Under the pieces are notes generated by a model. The model worked only from the letters and a program-made list of their open reading frames with translations, had not been told where the DNA came from and searched no databases. Positions 21,352 through 34,200 of a stretch of DNA of 64,000 nucleotides are shown one piece after another. Origin of the DNA: Ostrinia nubilalis. Lineage: Eukaryota > Arthropoda > Insecta > Lepidoptera > Crambidae. The DNA is taken from the NCBI RefSeq assembly GCF_963855985.1, contig NC_087099.1, positions 2,634,001 to 2,698,000 on the forward strand, read 5' to 3'. Numbering within the stretch: the stretch's first letter is position 1; each line of letters begins with the position of its first letter. Position numbers and translations under genes: made by a program.

Positions 21352-21509
21352 TACCTACATACAATGAATAATTCCTAAAGTACCAGGGCAACATAATCAT
21401 AAAGGAGCTATATCAAATTCTTCTTGGTTTACCCGAGAAATAAACATGTATCATAAAATAGCTCCTTTATGGTTATGTTGCACTGGTACTTTATTCGTTG
21501 TATGTAGGC
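21352..21509. mobile_element. Inverted-repeat MITE
   Basis: Left arm tacatacaatgaata...agtaccagggcaacataa and right arm ttatgttgcactggtact...tgtatgta enclose ctcctttat palindromic sequence. About 158 bp. Confidence 0.75.
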
Positions 21510-21863
21510 CCGGGGTATCGTGGGTCTGAAGTGAAATGTTTATAGGCACTACACACACTCAAATTAAAACTTTTAGGTAGGTTTTGATTTATTTATAACA
21601 ATTAAATTATTAAATATTTTACAGTCTACTACTAGTTTTACAGTCGATGGTAGCACAGCACTATTTGTTGGTGGTGCAAGAGGGATTTAAAAATACCCTT
21701 TGCACCACCAGTGGTGCAGGCCGGTGGTGCAAAGGGTACAAAAGGGTTTTCCCCTCTACCACTTGTTTTCCTGTTTGCCCCTTGTTTTCTCATTTACCAC
21801 TTGTTTTCTTGTATTGTAAGCTACTGACATAAAGGGAATTGTTTTCTTGTTAAGTTAGATTTT

Positions 21864-22635
21864 TGTGTGCATTACCCCAGCAAATTTTTCATAAATGTTG
21901 TGCTTAGAGAGTCGTCAACACCTAGGATTTTGGAATGTTAGGTTTCTAAATTTTTGTTAGGATTTTAGCACTGTTAGGCTGAGTTGCACCACCTAACTTT
22001 GACCATTACAATAACGACAACCGGTGTTTTTTGTATGGATTTGACAGATTTTTGACGTTTGTCAAAGTTAAAGTAAGATGGTGCAACCCAGCCTTAGGTT
22101 AGGTTTTCAGAAAGGTAGGTAAAGGAATAGGTTAGGTTTTCGGAAAGTAGGTTTTGAAAGATTCTGCTGACCAAACCACTACATGGAACGGAGTTAACTT
22201 TTAACATTAGTCGGCAGCTGCAGATTGACTCCCTGAAAGCCTAATTAGCTATTCGTAAACCTTACTTTCCGAAAACCTAACCTATGACCTATCCTTACCA
22301 ATCATTCAAAAACCTAAAACATCCAAAATCCTAGCCATCTGAAAACCTAACCTAACTTGCAAGAAAACAAGTAGAAAATGGGAAAACAAGTGACAGTCGG
22401 GAAAATAAGTTGTAAACGGAAAAACAAGTTTAAAATGAAGGGAAAACAAGTGGGAAAATAAATTATACAGGGTTAAATATCCCAAACACAATGGATAACC
22501 TAATAACTATCGATAAAAATTTATATTACTTAGATAAAAATGTAGTGGTGTATTTTATTGGTAATGGTAAAATGTGGAGATAGTTTTATGTCAAACACAG
22601 CGCATAATGAAAATTTTGCTGGGGTTAATGCACAC
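21864..22635. mobile_element. Element with TGTGTGCATTA-CCCCAGCAAA inverted ends
   Basis: Left end tgtgtgcattaccccagcaa and right end ttgctggggttaatgcacac are inverted repeats. It contains a copy of the GCACCACCTAACTTTGAC MITE (21975-22098) and the inverted gggaaaacaagt minisatellite. Its left end resembles sequence at 28230-28290 at the edge of the big array. Confidence 0.65.
21975..22098. mobile_element. MITE, GCACCACCTAACTTTGAC family (copy 2)
   Basis: Same family as 3419-3542 but inverted; ends ttaggctgagttgcaccacc and ggtgcaacccagccttag-like. Confidence 0.82.
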
Positions 22636-22840
22636 AGCAGTAGTATGTACCTAACGCGTTATGAAGCGGCGACACAGAATAGTACAGGTACAGAAGGATT
22701 ACTCCGCAAGACGATTTAAATAAATGCGAGTCTTGCTACGACGCGATACAGTGGAATTCAGCTCGCACAGCACTACGTACCTACAATTTTATTCACCTAC
22801 AAGTTTTGTCTCTTTCTATCGCGTGCCTCTGAACTCTTCT

Positions 22841-23637
22841 TACGCTGTTAGGGTTGCTGTCTAGTAGTGTCTAGTAAAAAAATATTTAATCTACTTATTT
22901 GTAATGAGGTACGTATGTAGGTAAGTAGGTACGCATTCATTACACCGGTCAACAAAAAAAAATTTTTTTTTTGCGCATGGATTTTACTTATTATATTCTG
23001 ATTATATAAGCAAATGTATATAAAAAAGTGCGATTCCAAATCGAAAATATTTGCTTTTTAAAAAGTTATAGCGATTTGAATTTTCCATGTTCATAGTAGA
23101 ATGTCTCTAAAGATGCACGTCACATTCTCATTGGGATATATTTATAAATAATTATGGGGGCTTATTCGCAAGAACAAGGGGCACGCTTTCATCAAAATAT
23201 AGTGGGATTTGAGAAACGACGTTACCAAGGCCAGTATACTGAAAGCATGATAGGGTTAGATTTTTATGAAAAAAATCTTCTATGGAACATGACAGGAAAT
23301 TAGAACTTTTAATTTTTAATAAACATTTGGACTCTATTTTAATTTTTCTCTTGTGAGAATGAATCTTAAATGGATGTTTGTTATGTTTTAATAATTAGAA
23401 AGAATGAAAGAAAGAAAGAAAAAAAAATATTTGGCAACAAATTAAATCATCTCTATGTTCATGTTTCATACATTCATTGATATGAATTTTTCTATTTTTT
23501 ACACATAAAAGCAAATTCAGAACAATTTTTTGTTGTTATTCTTGTTTCTAGGTTATAAAGCAATAAAAATAAGCTATGCATAACCCGTGCGCAAAAATAC
23601 TGTAGACAGTTGTTATCGATGGTGGAAGTATCAATTA
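22841..23637. other. AT-rich intergenic sequence
   Basis: Homopolymer-rich, with a gaaagaaagaaag tract at 23402-23425. Nothing coding recognised. Confidence 0.6.
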
Positions 23638-23958
23638 ATCCCATCAAAAACAATACTTGTCAAAAAAACCAAGTCTCGCAACTCAGTTGTTCTACGGTAA
23701 AAAGTTGTGAGATCCATGTAATACCAAGTCCAGGCCAGGAAATCTTTAACGTTTTACATAAATATATTGACTTGGCCATCGCATGAAAACACGTGTAAAT
23801 TAAATTATTTAGTGCGATGGCCAAGTCAATATATTTATGTAAAACGTTAAAGATTTCCTGGCCTGGACTTGGTATTACATGGATCTCACAACTTTTTACC
23901 GTAGAACAACTGAGTTGCGAGACTTGGTTTTTTTGACAAGTATTGTTTTTGATGGGAT
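23638..23958. repeat. Perfect 146-bp inverted repeat with 29-nt spacer
   Basis: 23638-23783 is base-for-base complementary to 23813-23958 by eye, separated by an AT-rich loop. Transcription from either strand would give a long uninterrupted hairpin RNA. The perfect match implies a very recent origin or ongoing gene conversion. It could be a young foldback MITE or an hpRNA/siRNA locus; no flanking duplication is evident. Confidence 0.92.
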
Positions 23959-23962
23959 CTCA

Positions 23963-24172
23963 TTTCTTTTTGTATTTTGTAGACAGCAGTTATGTATCTA
24001 GAAAACTGGACCGAAATTGAAAAATTTTACTCGACTTGACGGTTGCACTACCGTGCCCCCAAATCTCATTTCTTTTTGTATTTTGTAGACAGCAGTTATG
24101 TATCTAGAAAACTGGACCGAAATTGAAAAATTTTACTCGACTTGGCGGTTGCACTACCGTGCCCCCAAATAT
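23963..24172. repeat. Direct tandem repeat of about 103 bp
   Basis: Two nearly identical copies beginning tctcatttctttttgtattt and ending actaccgtgcccccaaat. A third, diverged gcactgccgtgccccca occurs at 24505-24532, so this belongs to a larger dispersed element (to about 24660). Confidence 0.88.
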
Positions 24173-24956
24173 TTTAGTTTTTCCTTGATTCATACACCAA
24201 ACACTACTTATATTCCAAATTTGAAGCTTCTAGGTCTGCTAGAAGTGCCTTAGAGTTTTGATGATCGGTGAGTCAGTCAGTGAGTCAGTGAGTGACAAAA
24301 TTAAGTAACTTTGACCCGTTATAATTCTTAAACTACTGGTTCAAATTGAATGAAATTTTAAATATACCGTGTCTTTACAATGCCTGCATAGCTAATGAAA
24401 ATTCAGCCTTCTAGTTTTATCCACAACGAAGTTACAGGCAGTCGAAAATGGCCTGAATTGCTTCGAGAAAAGGATGGTACGGCCGTGCCGCTTTTTTGCT
24501 CGACTTGGTGGGGGCACTGCCGTGCCCCCAGATGTAAGGGACGTTTTGGCCAAAATGAGTTATATATACCAACGCATTCAGAATTTTCGGCTCTATCGAT
24601 TGGTATACTTGAAACGTTGATATCTTTAAAAAAATGTCCCTTACCTTAAACATTTTTAGTCGTCTGAATACGACTTTTGGGGAAATAAATAATTTAAAGG
24701 ACGTAAATTCCTTTTAATAATACAATTCAGCCCTTACCCTAAACTGTTGGTTTTAACTTTTGAACTCATTGAACCTTACTTCATTTTAAACTTTTTGATT
24801 TATCATAATTAGGCCCTTACGTTAATATGCATATAGGATAATATCAATTACTTTTTTTGGTGGTGATATGCATTTAATGCCTCCCACTCCTACTACACTT
24901 ATGAACACTAAGTTGTCGTCTCTATCTTTTTTCTGTTCATTTTTACGCAGTTGGGT

Positions 24957-25950
24957 TTTTGACCGAGGGGCTGAAGGCTCTTCAGAAGCTGTTCAATTCC
25001 GTCATCCTCGAAGGAAAAACCCCTACAGTATGGCACAGAAGTGTGGTGATACTCTTCTTCAAAAAAGGCGACAAAACCTTGTTGAAGAATTATAGACCCA
25101 TCTCACTTCTGAGCCATGTCTACAAGCTGTTTTCGAGAGTCATTACGAATCGTCTCGCTCGTAAGCTCGATGACTTCCAGCTTCTCAAACAAGCCGGTTT
25201 CCGAAAAGGCTTTAGTACACCACATACATACGCCACGGCAGATTATACAGAAGACCGAGGAGTATAGTCAGTCACTTTGCCTGGCGTTTGTGGACTATGA
25301 GAAAGCTTCGATCGAGACCTGGGCAGTAGCTACTACAGTTTCTCCAACGGTGTCAAATTGACTATATCGATACATCGAAGTGTTGAAAGGCTTGTACGAA
25401 AACGCCACAATGTCGTTCCGTCTTCAGGATCAAGACTCGAAACCAGTTGCAGCAGCAGACAGGGGGAACTGAAAACTCCGAAACTGTTCACCACCTGTAG
25501 AACTGCTTCTGGACTGGAACGGATTCGGCATAAATATCAACGGTGAGTAAATAACTCGGCAGTTGTTGACAATTATATATACCTAGTACAAACAGTCCAG
25601 TTAGGCTGGTTATAGTGTCACGCGGACCGTCCAGTGCGGATCCGCTCCACACAGCCGATCTGTAAACTTCGAGGAAGCGTTTTAGAGTAATGCGGTCCGC
25701 AGGAATCGCTCGCTCCCTAGCAGTTCATACAGATTGGCTGTGCGGAGCGATCCGCACTGACGGTCCGCGTGACACTAAAACCAGCCTTAGCAAATCCAAC
25801 TCGGCTGGCAACGTTCAGGAAGCTTCGCGATATTCTCACGTCTGAAATATCGCACTGTCTCAAGACAAAAGTCTTTGATAACTTATGGATCTGAGACGTG
25901 GTCGCTTACTGTGGGCCTCATAAGAAGACTCAAGGTCAAAGGCGATGGAG
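24957..25950 (+). pseudogene. Broken reverse transcriptase of an RTE-type LINE
   Basis: Frames shift repeatedly, but reverse-transcriptase motifs are plain: LKNYRPISLLSHVYKLFSRV (finger/palm), QAGFRKGFST and CLAFVDYEKA (palm, with the catalytic region decayed). After a MITE insertion at 25601-25790 the reading resumes toward SETWSLTVGLIRRLK, the C-terminal region of this LINE family. Stops and frameshifts make it non-functional. Confidence 0.88.
25601..25790. mobile_element. MITE inserted in the RTE pseudogene
   Basis: Ends ttaggctggttatagtgtca and tgacactaaaaccagcctta; arms cgcggaccgtc.agtgcgga pair across about 190 bp. Confidence 0.88.
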
Positions 25951-25969
25951 CGTGCTATGCTCGTAGTGA

Positions 25970-26300
25970 ATGAAAAGTCAAAAGTCAAAATTTCTTTATT
26001 TGTTTAGACTAATAAATAGTTCTTACAAATCGACATATGCTCTTAAGGAGCCTCTACATGTCTCATAATCTTTTTACCCTACCAGCGCTTCGAGACCAAC
26101 ATTTGGCAAGTGCTGAGAAGAAGCGCCGCAACAAACTCAGTCACCACTGTCTGCCGGTTAATATAAATAAATAGAAATAGTAGTAGTAGGTACATTCGAT
26201 TCAGGAGCAGTTCACTGAATTTACCATGCATTCTTGTATGATGTATCATAAGAATGGGTATACAAGATTGCGTGGTATATTAAACAAGGTAGTGACGTGC
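25970..26300. repeat. Dispersed retroposon-like repeat (copy 2)
   Basis: Shares ggcaagtgctgagaagaa and flanking text with 15590-15870. It interrupts the RTE sequence, so it inserted later. Confidence 0.6.
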
Positions 26301-26514
26301 TAATATCTAGACTTACATATTAAGGTACTAGTAGAAATGACTCGCATACATAAATTTGAATAACTTGGATTGACCAGTCCCCGAAAGCAGCGCCTGTTCA
26401 CAGACATGACGAGTGAACCAGCCATCGCTTCACTCGACCATATTAGAGGGAATGTAACGACCCGCCTCACTACGCCACCACCCCAGAGACATTTTAGTGA
26501 GAATGACACATGAA

Positions 26515-26840
26515 ATTGAACCAGAAATGACGTGATCCGCAGGAGAACCAAAGTGACTGACATAGTCCGCAGAATCGCTAAAATCAAGTGGCAGTGAGTG
26601 GAGCTCGTAGCTTGCAAAGCTGATGGCCGCTGGGGCAGAAAAAATCTTGAGTGGCGACCACGAGCTGGAAGACGTAATGTGCTGCAGACCTCCACTAGGT
26701 CGACCGACGATCTGGTGAAGGTTGTAGGAGGTGCCTGGATGCGGGCGGCGCAGGACCGGTTGTTGTGGAAATCCTTGGGGGAAGACCTTTGTCCAGCAGT
26801 GGACGTCATTCGGCTAAAACGAACGAACGATGATTAAAAA
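26515..26840 (+). pseudogene. C-terminal fragment of RTE LINE, decayed
   Basis: Reads, with frameshifts, through the RWGRKNLEWRPRAGRRN, ARMRAAQDR-like and FVQQW-TS terminal motifs of the family. The flank aacctaactgcgtaaaaatg after it is the complement of the flank before the reverse-transcriptase part (about 24925-24955). Confidence 0.75.
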
Positions 26841-26844
26841 AAAA

Positions 26845-28220
26845 CCTAACTGCGTAAAAATGATCAGAAAAAGATAGAAACAAGACAACTTGTTCACAAA
26901 TGCAGACGTACGCATCATCAGTGACTAAATGTTTTGTTGGTGATGTGTATTTGATGCCTCCAACTGCATTTGTGAACACTAAGTTGTCTTGTTTCTATCT
27001 CTTCTCTTCGTTTTGTTAATGAAAACTCGAATGCAACCTCTACTTACATCAGGTTTCAATGTTAAAATTGACAAGTTACAATAATATTACTGTCGTATTT
27101 ATTCTTAAATGTACCTTACAACATACATGACATTCCATACTGTGAAATTTCAACATTGTAAGGTACAGTCAAGCTCGTTTCTTTAATGTAAGGGACATGC
27201 TATCTTTTAAACTATTAATTTTTCGAAAATTTGGCGTTTATATTATGAAAGAAGAGAAAATTTTAAGAAACTTTGCCATAGAAACTATTTAAATCGTAAC
27301 ATCACATAAAAAGATATTGAGGTATAAAGAAAAAAAAATCGTTTTTTGGCTCTCCTGAAAAGTCGTGTTTTGTCCCTTACAGTAATTGATATTTCCACCA
27401 TCGTTATGGAAAACCTTGGGAGAGGCCTTTGTCCAGCAGTGGACGTCATTTTTGGCTGAAACGAACGAACGCATTCTGAGCAGTAGTCATGGTAGGTTAG
27501 GTTCCTATACTATCCTAAGAATTATTGATTACCTACATGGCCAACATACCTTTCAGCTTTCTTCTTTCTTTGGGAAGTGAAAAAAAAGATAAATCCGGTA
27601 GATTTCTTTTCGAATTTAAACACCCGAACACCGCACAATAATATTTCGTTCTCTTTATGTCCATTTTTAAATAATACTTCGATCATAGAATTAGGTACTA
27701 CAACGCACGCCAGCGTCCTGACGGGCGCGCGCGTGACACTCGACTGATATAATACCCGCCGGCGGGGCGCTTCGCTGTAGGTAATTATCGGATGTACCGC
27801 GCGGAGTGAGCCAGGCCTGGCGGCGATAGGTACGCGTCACAGTAATATACAGTGTAGGTACGTGTACTTAAAGCACGTAAAGGTACAAGTCTGCTGCTGC
27901 TGCGTGGAGTCGGTTACGAAATCTCTTTACCAGTATCATTGCTTATTGTTATGATATTATTATTATATGTTGTTTATCATATTGATAATAATCTTTTTTT
28001 TTATGTGTGTGTTTCCATTTTTGCCATGTCAGGGTGTACGGACTAAGATTATGCTGACACAACCATTTTTTTCTCTAAGAATATGCTTTGCGCATACCCC
28101 AGGCCGCGGGGGCAACCAGGAGTTATGTAGGATTCTACCGGAAGGACGGGACTTCCTACCCACTAAAACCTCATGGGATCCTCTATAACCACGAATAAAA
28201 GACATCAACGCGTTAGGCTG
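26845..28220. other. TE-derived intergenic sequence
   Basis: 26870-27000 is an inverted repeat (gatagaaacaagacaactt and complement). 27395-27475 is another RTE 3' end (gtccagcagtggacgtcatt). 27705-27850 is a small CpG-rich patch of unknown role. No gene recognised. Confidence 0.6.
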
Positions 28221-28224
28221 AGGT

Positions 28225-31200
28225 GTGCATTCTTTACCCAATTTTTTTATAAATGTTGTGCTTTAGAGTAGTTTAGAGAGTCGAGAATATGTAGGGAATC
28301 GTGAGCAGAAATTAGTGGACAAATAATTGGTAATGCACACTAGGCTGAGACCGATTGAATTTGGGACATACAAGCACAGAATAATAATAATTACTGTACA
28401 AGGAAAAGCTATCTTGAGGCTTACATGATGACTCAAAATGAGTAGGTGACGCGACGCAAAACTTACGCTTCTCTTTTCACTTGCTCGTGATAGACGGTTA
28501 AACAAATTAGTCATGTGCGAGAGTATTGTGTTCGTTTTCAAAGTCAGACTGTTACCCTAAAAATGACGTGTTTTTGAATTTGGATAATGGAGCAGGTGAA
28601 TAAAAACTCGTCGGTACGTTAAAGTTGTGTATTCGATAAGTCTGTTCCGCAATTTTTTTTAATACATTTTGTGCTTTAGAGAGTCTAGTCTAGAATATAG
28701 CAGATAGTCCATCGAGAGCAGAAATTAGTAGACAAATAATTGGTGATGCACACTAGGCTGAGTCCGATTGAATTTAGTACAAGTAAAAGCTATCTTGACG
28801 CCCGTATTCACTAACGATTCTTGCTTAAGTGAAGCATCAAATCGAACGCACAGCGTTGGATAGAGCTCTGTGATTAGTTTGTGTGTCACCCTGTGCGTCC
28901 ACGCACACTATGAGACCTCATAGTAATGTTTGTGAATACGAGCGTGAGGCTGGAACTTTACAATGAATCATTTCGTGAGTCTGTGACCCGACGCAAAACT
29001 TACGCTTCTCTTTTCACTTGCTCGTGTGCAATCAATGTGAGAGTATTGTGTTCTTTTTCAAAATTTGACTGTAACCCTAAAAATAACTCGTTTCAGTTTG
29101 GATATGGAACAGGTGAATAAAAACTCTTCGGTACGTTAAAGTTGTGTATTCGATAAGTCTGTTCCGCGCGGCGCATGCGGTGGCGCGGCGCGCGCGTCGT
29201 CATACGGTGTCCTGCAGCGAGGCGAGGCGGGCGGCGCAGGCGCGCGGCGGCGGGCGCGGCGGCGGCGGCGGGCGGCGGGGTCGGCGGCGGCGGCGGCGGC
29301 ACCACAGCAGCAATTTTTTTATAAATTTTGTGCTTTAGGGAGTCTAGTCCATCGTGAGCAGAAATTAGTAGCCAAATAATTGGTGATGCACACTAGGCTG
29401 AGTCCGATTGAATTTGGTACAAGTAAAAGCTATTTTGACGCCCGTATCAGCAAATCGAACGCACAGCGTTGGATAGAGCTCTGTGATTAGTTTGTGTGTC
29501 ACCCTGTGCGTCCACGCACACTATGAGACCTCATAGTAATGTTTGTGAATACGGGCGTGAGGCTGGAACTTTACAATGAATCATTTCGTGAGTCTGTGAC
29601 GCGACGCAAAACTTACGCTCCTATTTTCACTTGCTCGTGTGCAATCAATGTGAGAGTATTGTGTTATTTTTCAAAGTCGACTAACCCTAAAAGATCTCGT
29701 TTCAGTTTGGATATGGAGCAGGTGAATAAAAACTCGTCGGTACGTTAAGTTGTGTATTCGATAAGTCTGTTCCGCGCGGCGCAGGCGGTGGCGCGGCGCG
29801 CGCGTCGTCATACGGTGTCCTGCAGCGCCGGATGCGAGGCGGCAATTTTTTTAATAAATTTTGTGCTTTGGAGAGTCTAGTCTAGAATATAGCAGATAGT
29901 CCATCGAGAGCAGAAATTAGCAGACAAATAATTGGTAATGCACACTAGGCTGAGTCCGATTGAATTTGGTACAAGTAAAAGCTATCTTGACGCCCGTATT
30001 CACAAACGATTCTTGCTTAAGTGAAGCATCAAATCGAACGCACAGCGTTGGATAGAACTCTGTGATTAGTTTGTGTGTCACCCTGTGCGTCCACGCACAC
30101 TATGAGACCTCATAGTAATGTTTGTGAATACGAGCATGAGGCTGGAACTTTACAATGAATCATTTCGTGGGTCTGTGACGCGACGCAAAACTTACGCTTC
30201 TCTTTTCACTTGCTCGTATGCAATCAATGTGAGAGTATTGTGTTATTTTTCAAAGTCTGGCTGTAACTTGTAACCCTAAAAACAACTCGTTTCAGTTTGG
30301 ATAATGGAGCAGGTGAATAAAAACTCGTCGGTACCTACGTTAAAGTTGTGTATTCGATAAGTCTGTTCCGCGCGGCGCATGCGGTGGCGCGGCGCGCGCG
30401 TCGTCATACGGTGTCCTGCAGCGAGGCGAGGCGGGCGGCGCAGGCGCGCGGCGGCGGCGGCGGGCGGCGGGGTCGGCGGCGGCGGCGGCGGCACCACAGC
30501 GCCAATTTTTTTTTTATAAATTTTGTGCTTTAGGGAGTCTAGTCCATCGTGAGCAGAAATTAGTAGCCAAATAATTATTGATGCACACTAGGCTGAGTCC
30601 GATTGAATTTGGTACAAGTAAAAGCTATCTTGACGCCCGTATCAGCAAATCGAACGCACAGCGTTGGATAGAGCTCTGTGATTATTTTGTGTGTCACCCT
30701 GTGCGTCCACGCACACTGTGAGACCTCATAGTAATGTTTGTGAATACGAGCGTGAGGCTGGAACTTTACAATGAATCATTTCGTGGGTCTGTGACGTGAC
30801 GCAAAACTTACGCTCCTCTTTTAACTTGCTCGTTTGCAATCAATGTGAGAGTATTGTGTTATTTTTCAAAGTCAGACAGTTACCCTAAAAATGACGTGTT
30901 TCAATTTGGATATGGAACAGGTGAATAAAAACTCGTCGGTACGTTAAAGTTGTGTATTCGATAAGTCTGTTCCGCGCGGCGCAGGCGGTGGCGCGGCGCG
31001 CGCGTCGTCATACGGTGTCCTGCAGCGAGGCGAGGCGGGCGGCGCACAGTGTTGCCGGTTCATAGTAGGTAACGGACAAAATTATTTTCGATCTGAACTT
31101 ACTACCTTTTGTCAGATTTGTATAGAATATAACTATATCTAATAGAAAAATACATTTTTTAGTTTTGAAATTGGTACATATTTTAGCACAAACTTGGAAC

Positions 31201-34200
31201 AAAAATGAATGCAAAATATCATCTAACTTCAGCTTAATGATTAGGGTTTGTGGCTTTCCATAGCTCGATAGGCTTATATCATCCAAATGTATTTCTTGGT
31301 GCACCTTTGTAATGACGTTAAGTATGTTACCATGTGTAATTGACCGCTTGTTTACAGGAACTTGATCCAATTCTCAAACAGCGCCTCGGAAAAATTCTTA
31401 GTTTCAAGAATCGCTAAAAACAGCGCGGGTAGTATGTCGTAGCAAAATTTGTTTTTACAACATGAAAATATAATATCTGAGGATAATTTCTATTAATATT
31501 TCGTTACGGAAAGTAATGGAAAGTATGTACTTTCAGCCATGTGAGTATAATTTTTAAGGTAGTTTTCAATCACTGATTTTGTTATTTTTTATTAAATAAA
31601 TAGGCTTAAGTTATATAAACACAAATACATTTTCTAAAAGACAGTACCTTGAACTCTAGAATCCATATTTTTAATCGTGTAAATATTGTCAATTGACAAA
31701 ACAGTGCCTAAATGAATAAAGCTATATTTTTGTTCCAAGGAAACCTTGTTATCGGACGCCCTACTTTGACCAGCCATATTTTCATTTCTGTTAGCAATCT
31801 ATCCTCAATATTTTGCATTTTCACGACACACATATTCAGTTTGAATAATAGTTAATCAATTTTCGTTTACGTTCAGTTTCCAAAATTTGGTTTTTGTCCG
31901 GCCTTGGCAACACTGTGCGGCGCAGGCGCGCGGCGGCGGGCGCGGCGGCGGCGGCGGGCGGCGGGGTCGGCGGCGGCGGCGGCGGCACCACAGCAGCAAT
32001 TTTTTTAATAAATTTTGTGCTTTAGTCTACTTTATCGTGAGCAGAAATTAGTAGCCAAATAATTGGTGATGCACACTAGGCTGAGTCCGATTGAATTTGG
32101 TACAAGTAAAAGCTATCTTGACGCCCGTATTCACAAACGATTCTTGCTTAAGTGAAGCAGCAAATCGAACGCACAGCGTTGGATAGAACTCTGTGATTAT
32201 TTTGTGTGTCACCCTGTGCGTCCACGCACATTATAAGACCTCATAGTAATGTTTGTGAATACGAGCGTGAGGCTGGAACTTTACAATGAATCATTTCGTG
32301 AGTCTGTGACCCGACGCAAAACTTACGCTCCTCTTTTCACTTGCTCGTGTGCAATCAATGTAAGAGTGTTGTGTTCTTTTTCGAAGTCAGACTGTAACCC
32401 TAAAAACAACGTGTTTCAATTTGGATATGGAGCAGGTGAATAAAAACTCGTCGGTACGTTAAAGTTGTGTATTCGATAAGTCTGTTCCGCGCGGCGCAAG
32501 CGGTGGCGCGGCGCGCGCGTCGTCATACGGTGTCCTGTAGTGACGCGAGGCGGGCGGCGCAGGCGCGCGGCGGCGGGCGCGGCGGCGGCGGCGGGCGGCG
32601 GGGTCGGCGGCGGCGGAGGCGGCACCACAGCAGCAACTTTTTTTATAAATTTTGTGCTTTAGGGAGTCTAGTCCATCGTGAGTAGAAATTAGTAGCCAAA
32701 TAATTGGTGATGCACACTAGGCTGAGTCCGATTGAATTTGGTACAAGTAAAAGCTATCTTGACGCCCGTATCAGCAAATCGAACGCACAGCGTTGGATAG
32801 AACTCTGTGATTAGTTTGTGTGTCACCCTGTGCGTCCACGCACACTATGAGACCTCATAGTAATGTTTGTGAATACGAGCGTGAGGCTGGATCTTTACAA
32901 TGAATCATTTCGTGAGTCTGTGACGCGACGCAAAACTTACGCTCCTATTTTCACTTGCTCGTGTGCAATCAATGTGAGAGTATTGTGTTATTTTTCAAAG
33001 TCAGACTGTAACCCTAAAAACAACGTGTTTCAGTTTGGATATGGAGCAGGTGAATAAAAACTCGTCGGTACGTTAAAGTTGTGTATTCGATAAGTCTGTT
33101 CCGCGCGGCGCAGGCGGTGGCGCGGCGCGCGCGTCGTCATACGGTGTCCTGCAGCGCCGGATGCGAGGCGGCAATTTTTTGAATAAATTTTGTGCTTTGG
33201 AGAGTCTAGTCTAGAATATAGCAGATAGTCCATCGAGAGCAGAAATTAGCAGACAAATAATTGGTAATGCACACTAGGCTGAGTCCGATTGAATTTGGTA
33301 CAAGTAAAAGCTATCTTGACGCCCGTATCAGCAAATCGAACGCACAGCGTTGGATAGAGCTCTGTGATTAGTTTGTGTGTCACCCTGTGCGTCCACGCAC
33401 ACTATGAGACCTCATAGTAATGTTTGTGAATACGAGCGTGAGGCTGGAACTTTACAATGAATCATTTCGTGGGTCTGTGACGTGACGCAAAACTTACGCT
33501 CCTCTTTTAACTTGCTCGTTTGCAATCAATGTGAGAGTATTGTGTTATTTTTCAAAGTCAGACAGTTACCCTAAAAATGACGTGTTTCAATTTGGATATG
33601 GAACAGGTGAATAAAAACTCGTCGGTACGTTAAAGTTGTGTATTCGATAAGTCTGTTCCGCGCGGCGCAGGCGGTGGCGCGGCGCGCGCGTCGTCATACG
33701 GTGTCCTGCAGCGAGGCGAGGCGGGCGGCGCAGGCGCGCGGCGGCGGGCGCGGCGGCGGCGGCGGGCGGCGGGGTCGGCGGCGGCGGCGGCGGCACCACA
33801 GCAGCAATTTTTTTATAAATTTTGTGCTTTAGAGAGTCTAGTCCATCGTGAGCAGAAATTAATAGCCAAATAATTGGTGATGCACACTAGGCTGAGTCCG
33901 ATTGAATTTGGTACAAGTAAAAGCTATCTTGACGCCCGTATTCACAAACGATTCTTGCTTAAGTGAAGCAGCAAATCGAACGCACAGCGTTGGATAGAAC
34001 TCTGTGATTAATTTGTGTGTCACCCTGTGCGTCCACGCACACTATGAGACCTCACAGTAATGTTTGTGAATACGAGCGTGAGGCTGGAACTTTACAATGA
34101 ATCATTTCGTGGGTCTGTGACGTGACGCAAAACTTACGCTCCTCTTTTCACTTGCTCGTGTGCAATCAATGTGAGAGTATTGTGTTATTTTTCAAAGTCA

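Larger units (their letters stand above)
20426..22840. repeat. Pyrimidine minisatellite and flanking inverted-repeat sequence
   Basis: 20580-21120 is about 30 tandem variants of an 18-bp unit (ccacttgttttcccgtct). It is flanked by ccctttgcaccaccggcctg palindromic sequence at 21137-21175, repeated at 21697-21740 together with a few more units. Complementary units (gggaaaacaagt) recur at 22357-22460. A CA microsatellite lies at 20502-20518. No gene. Confidence 0.85.
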
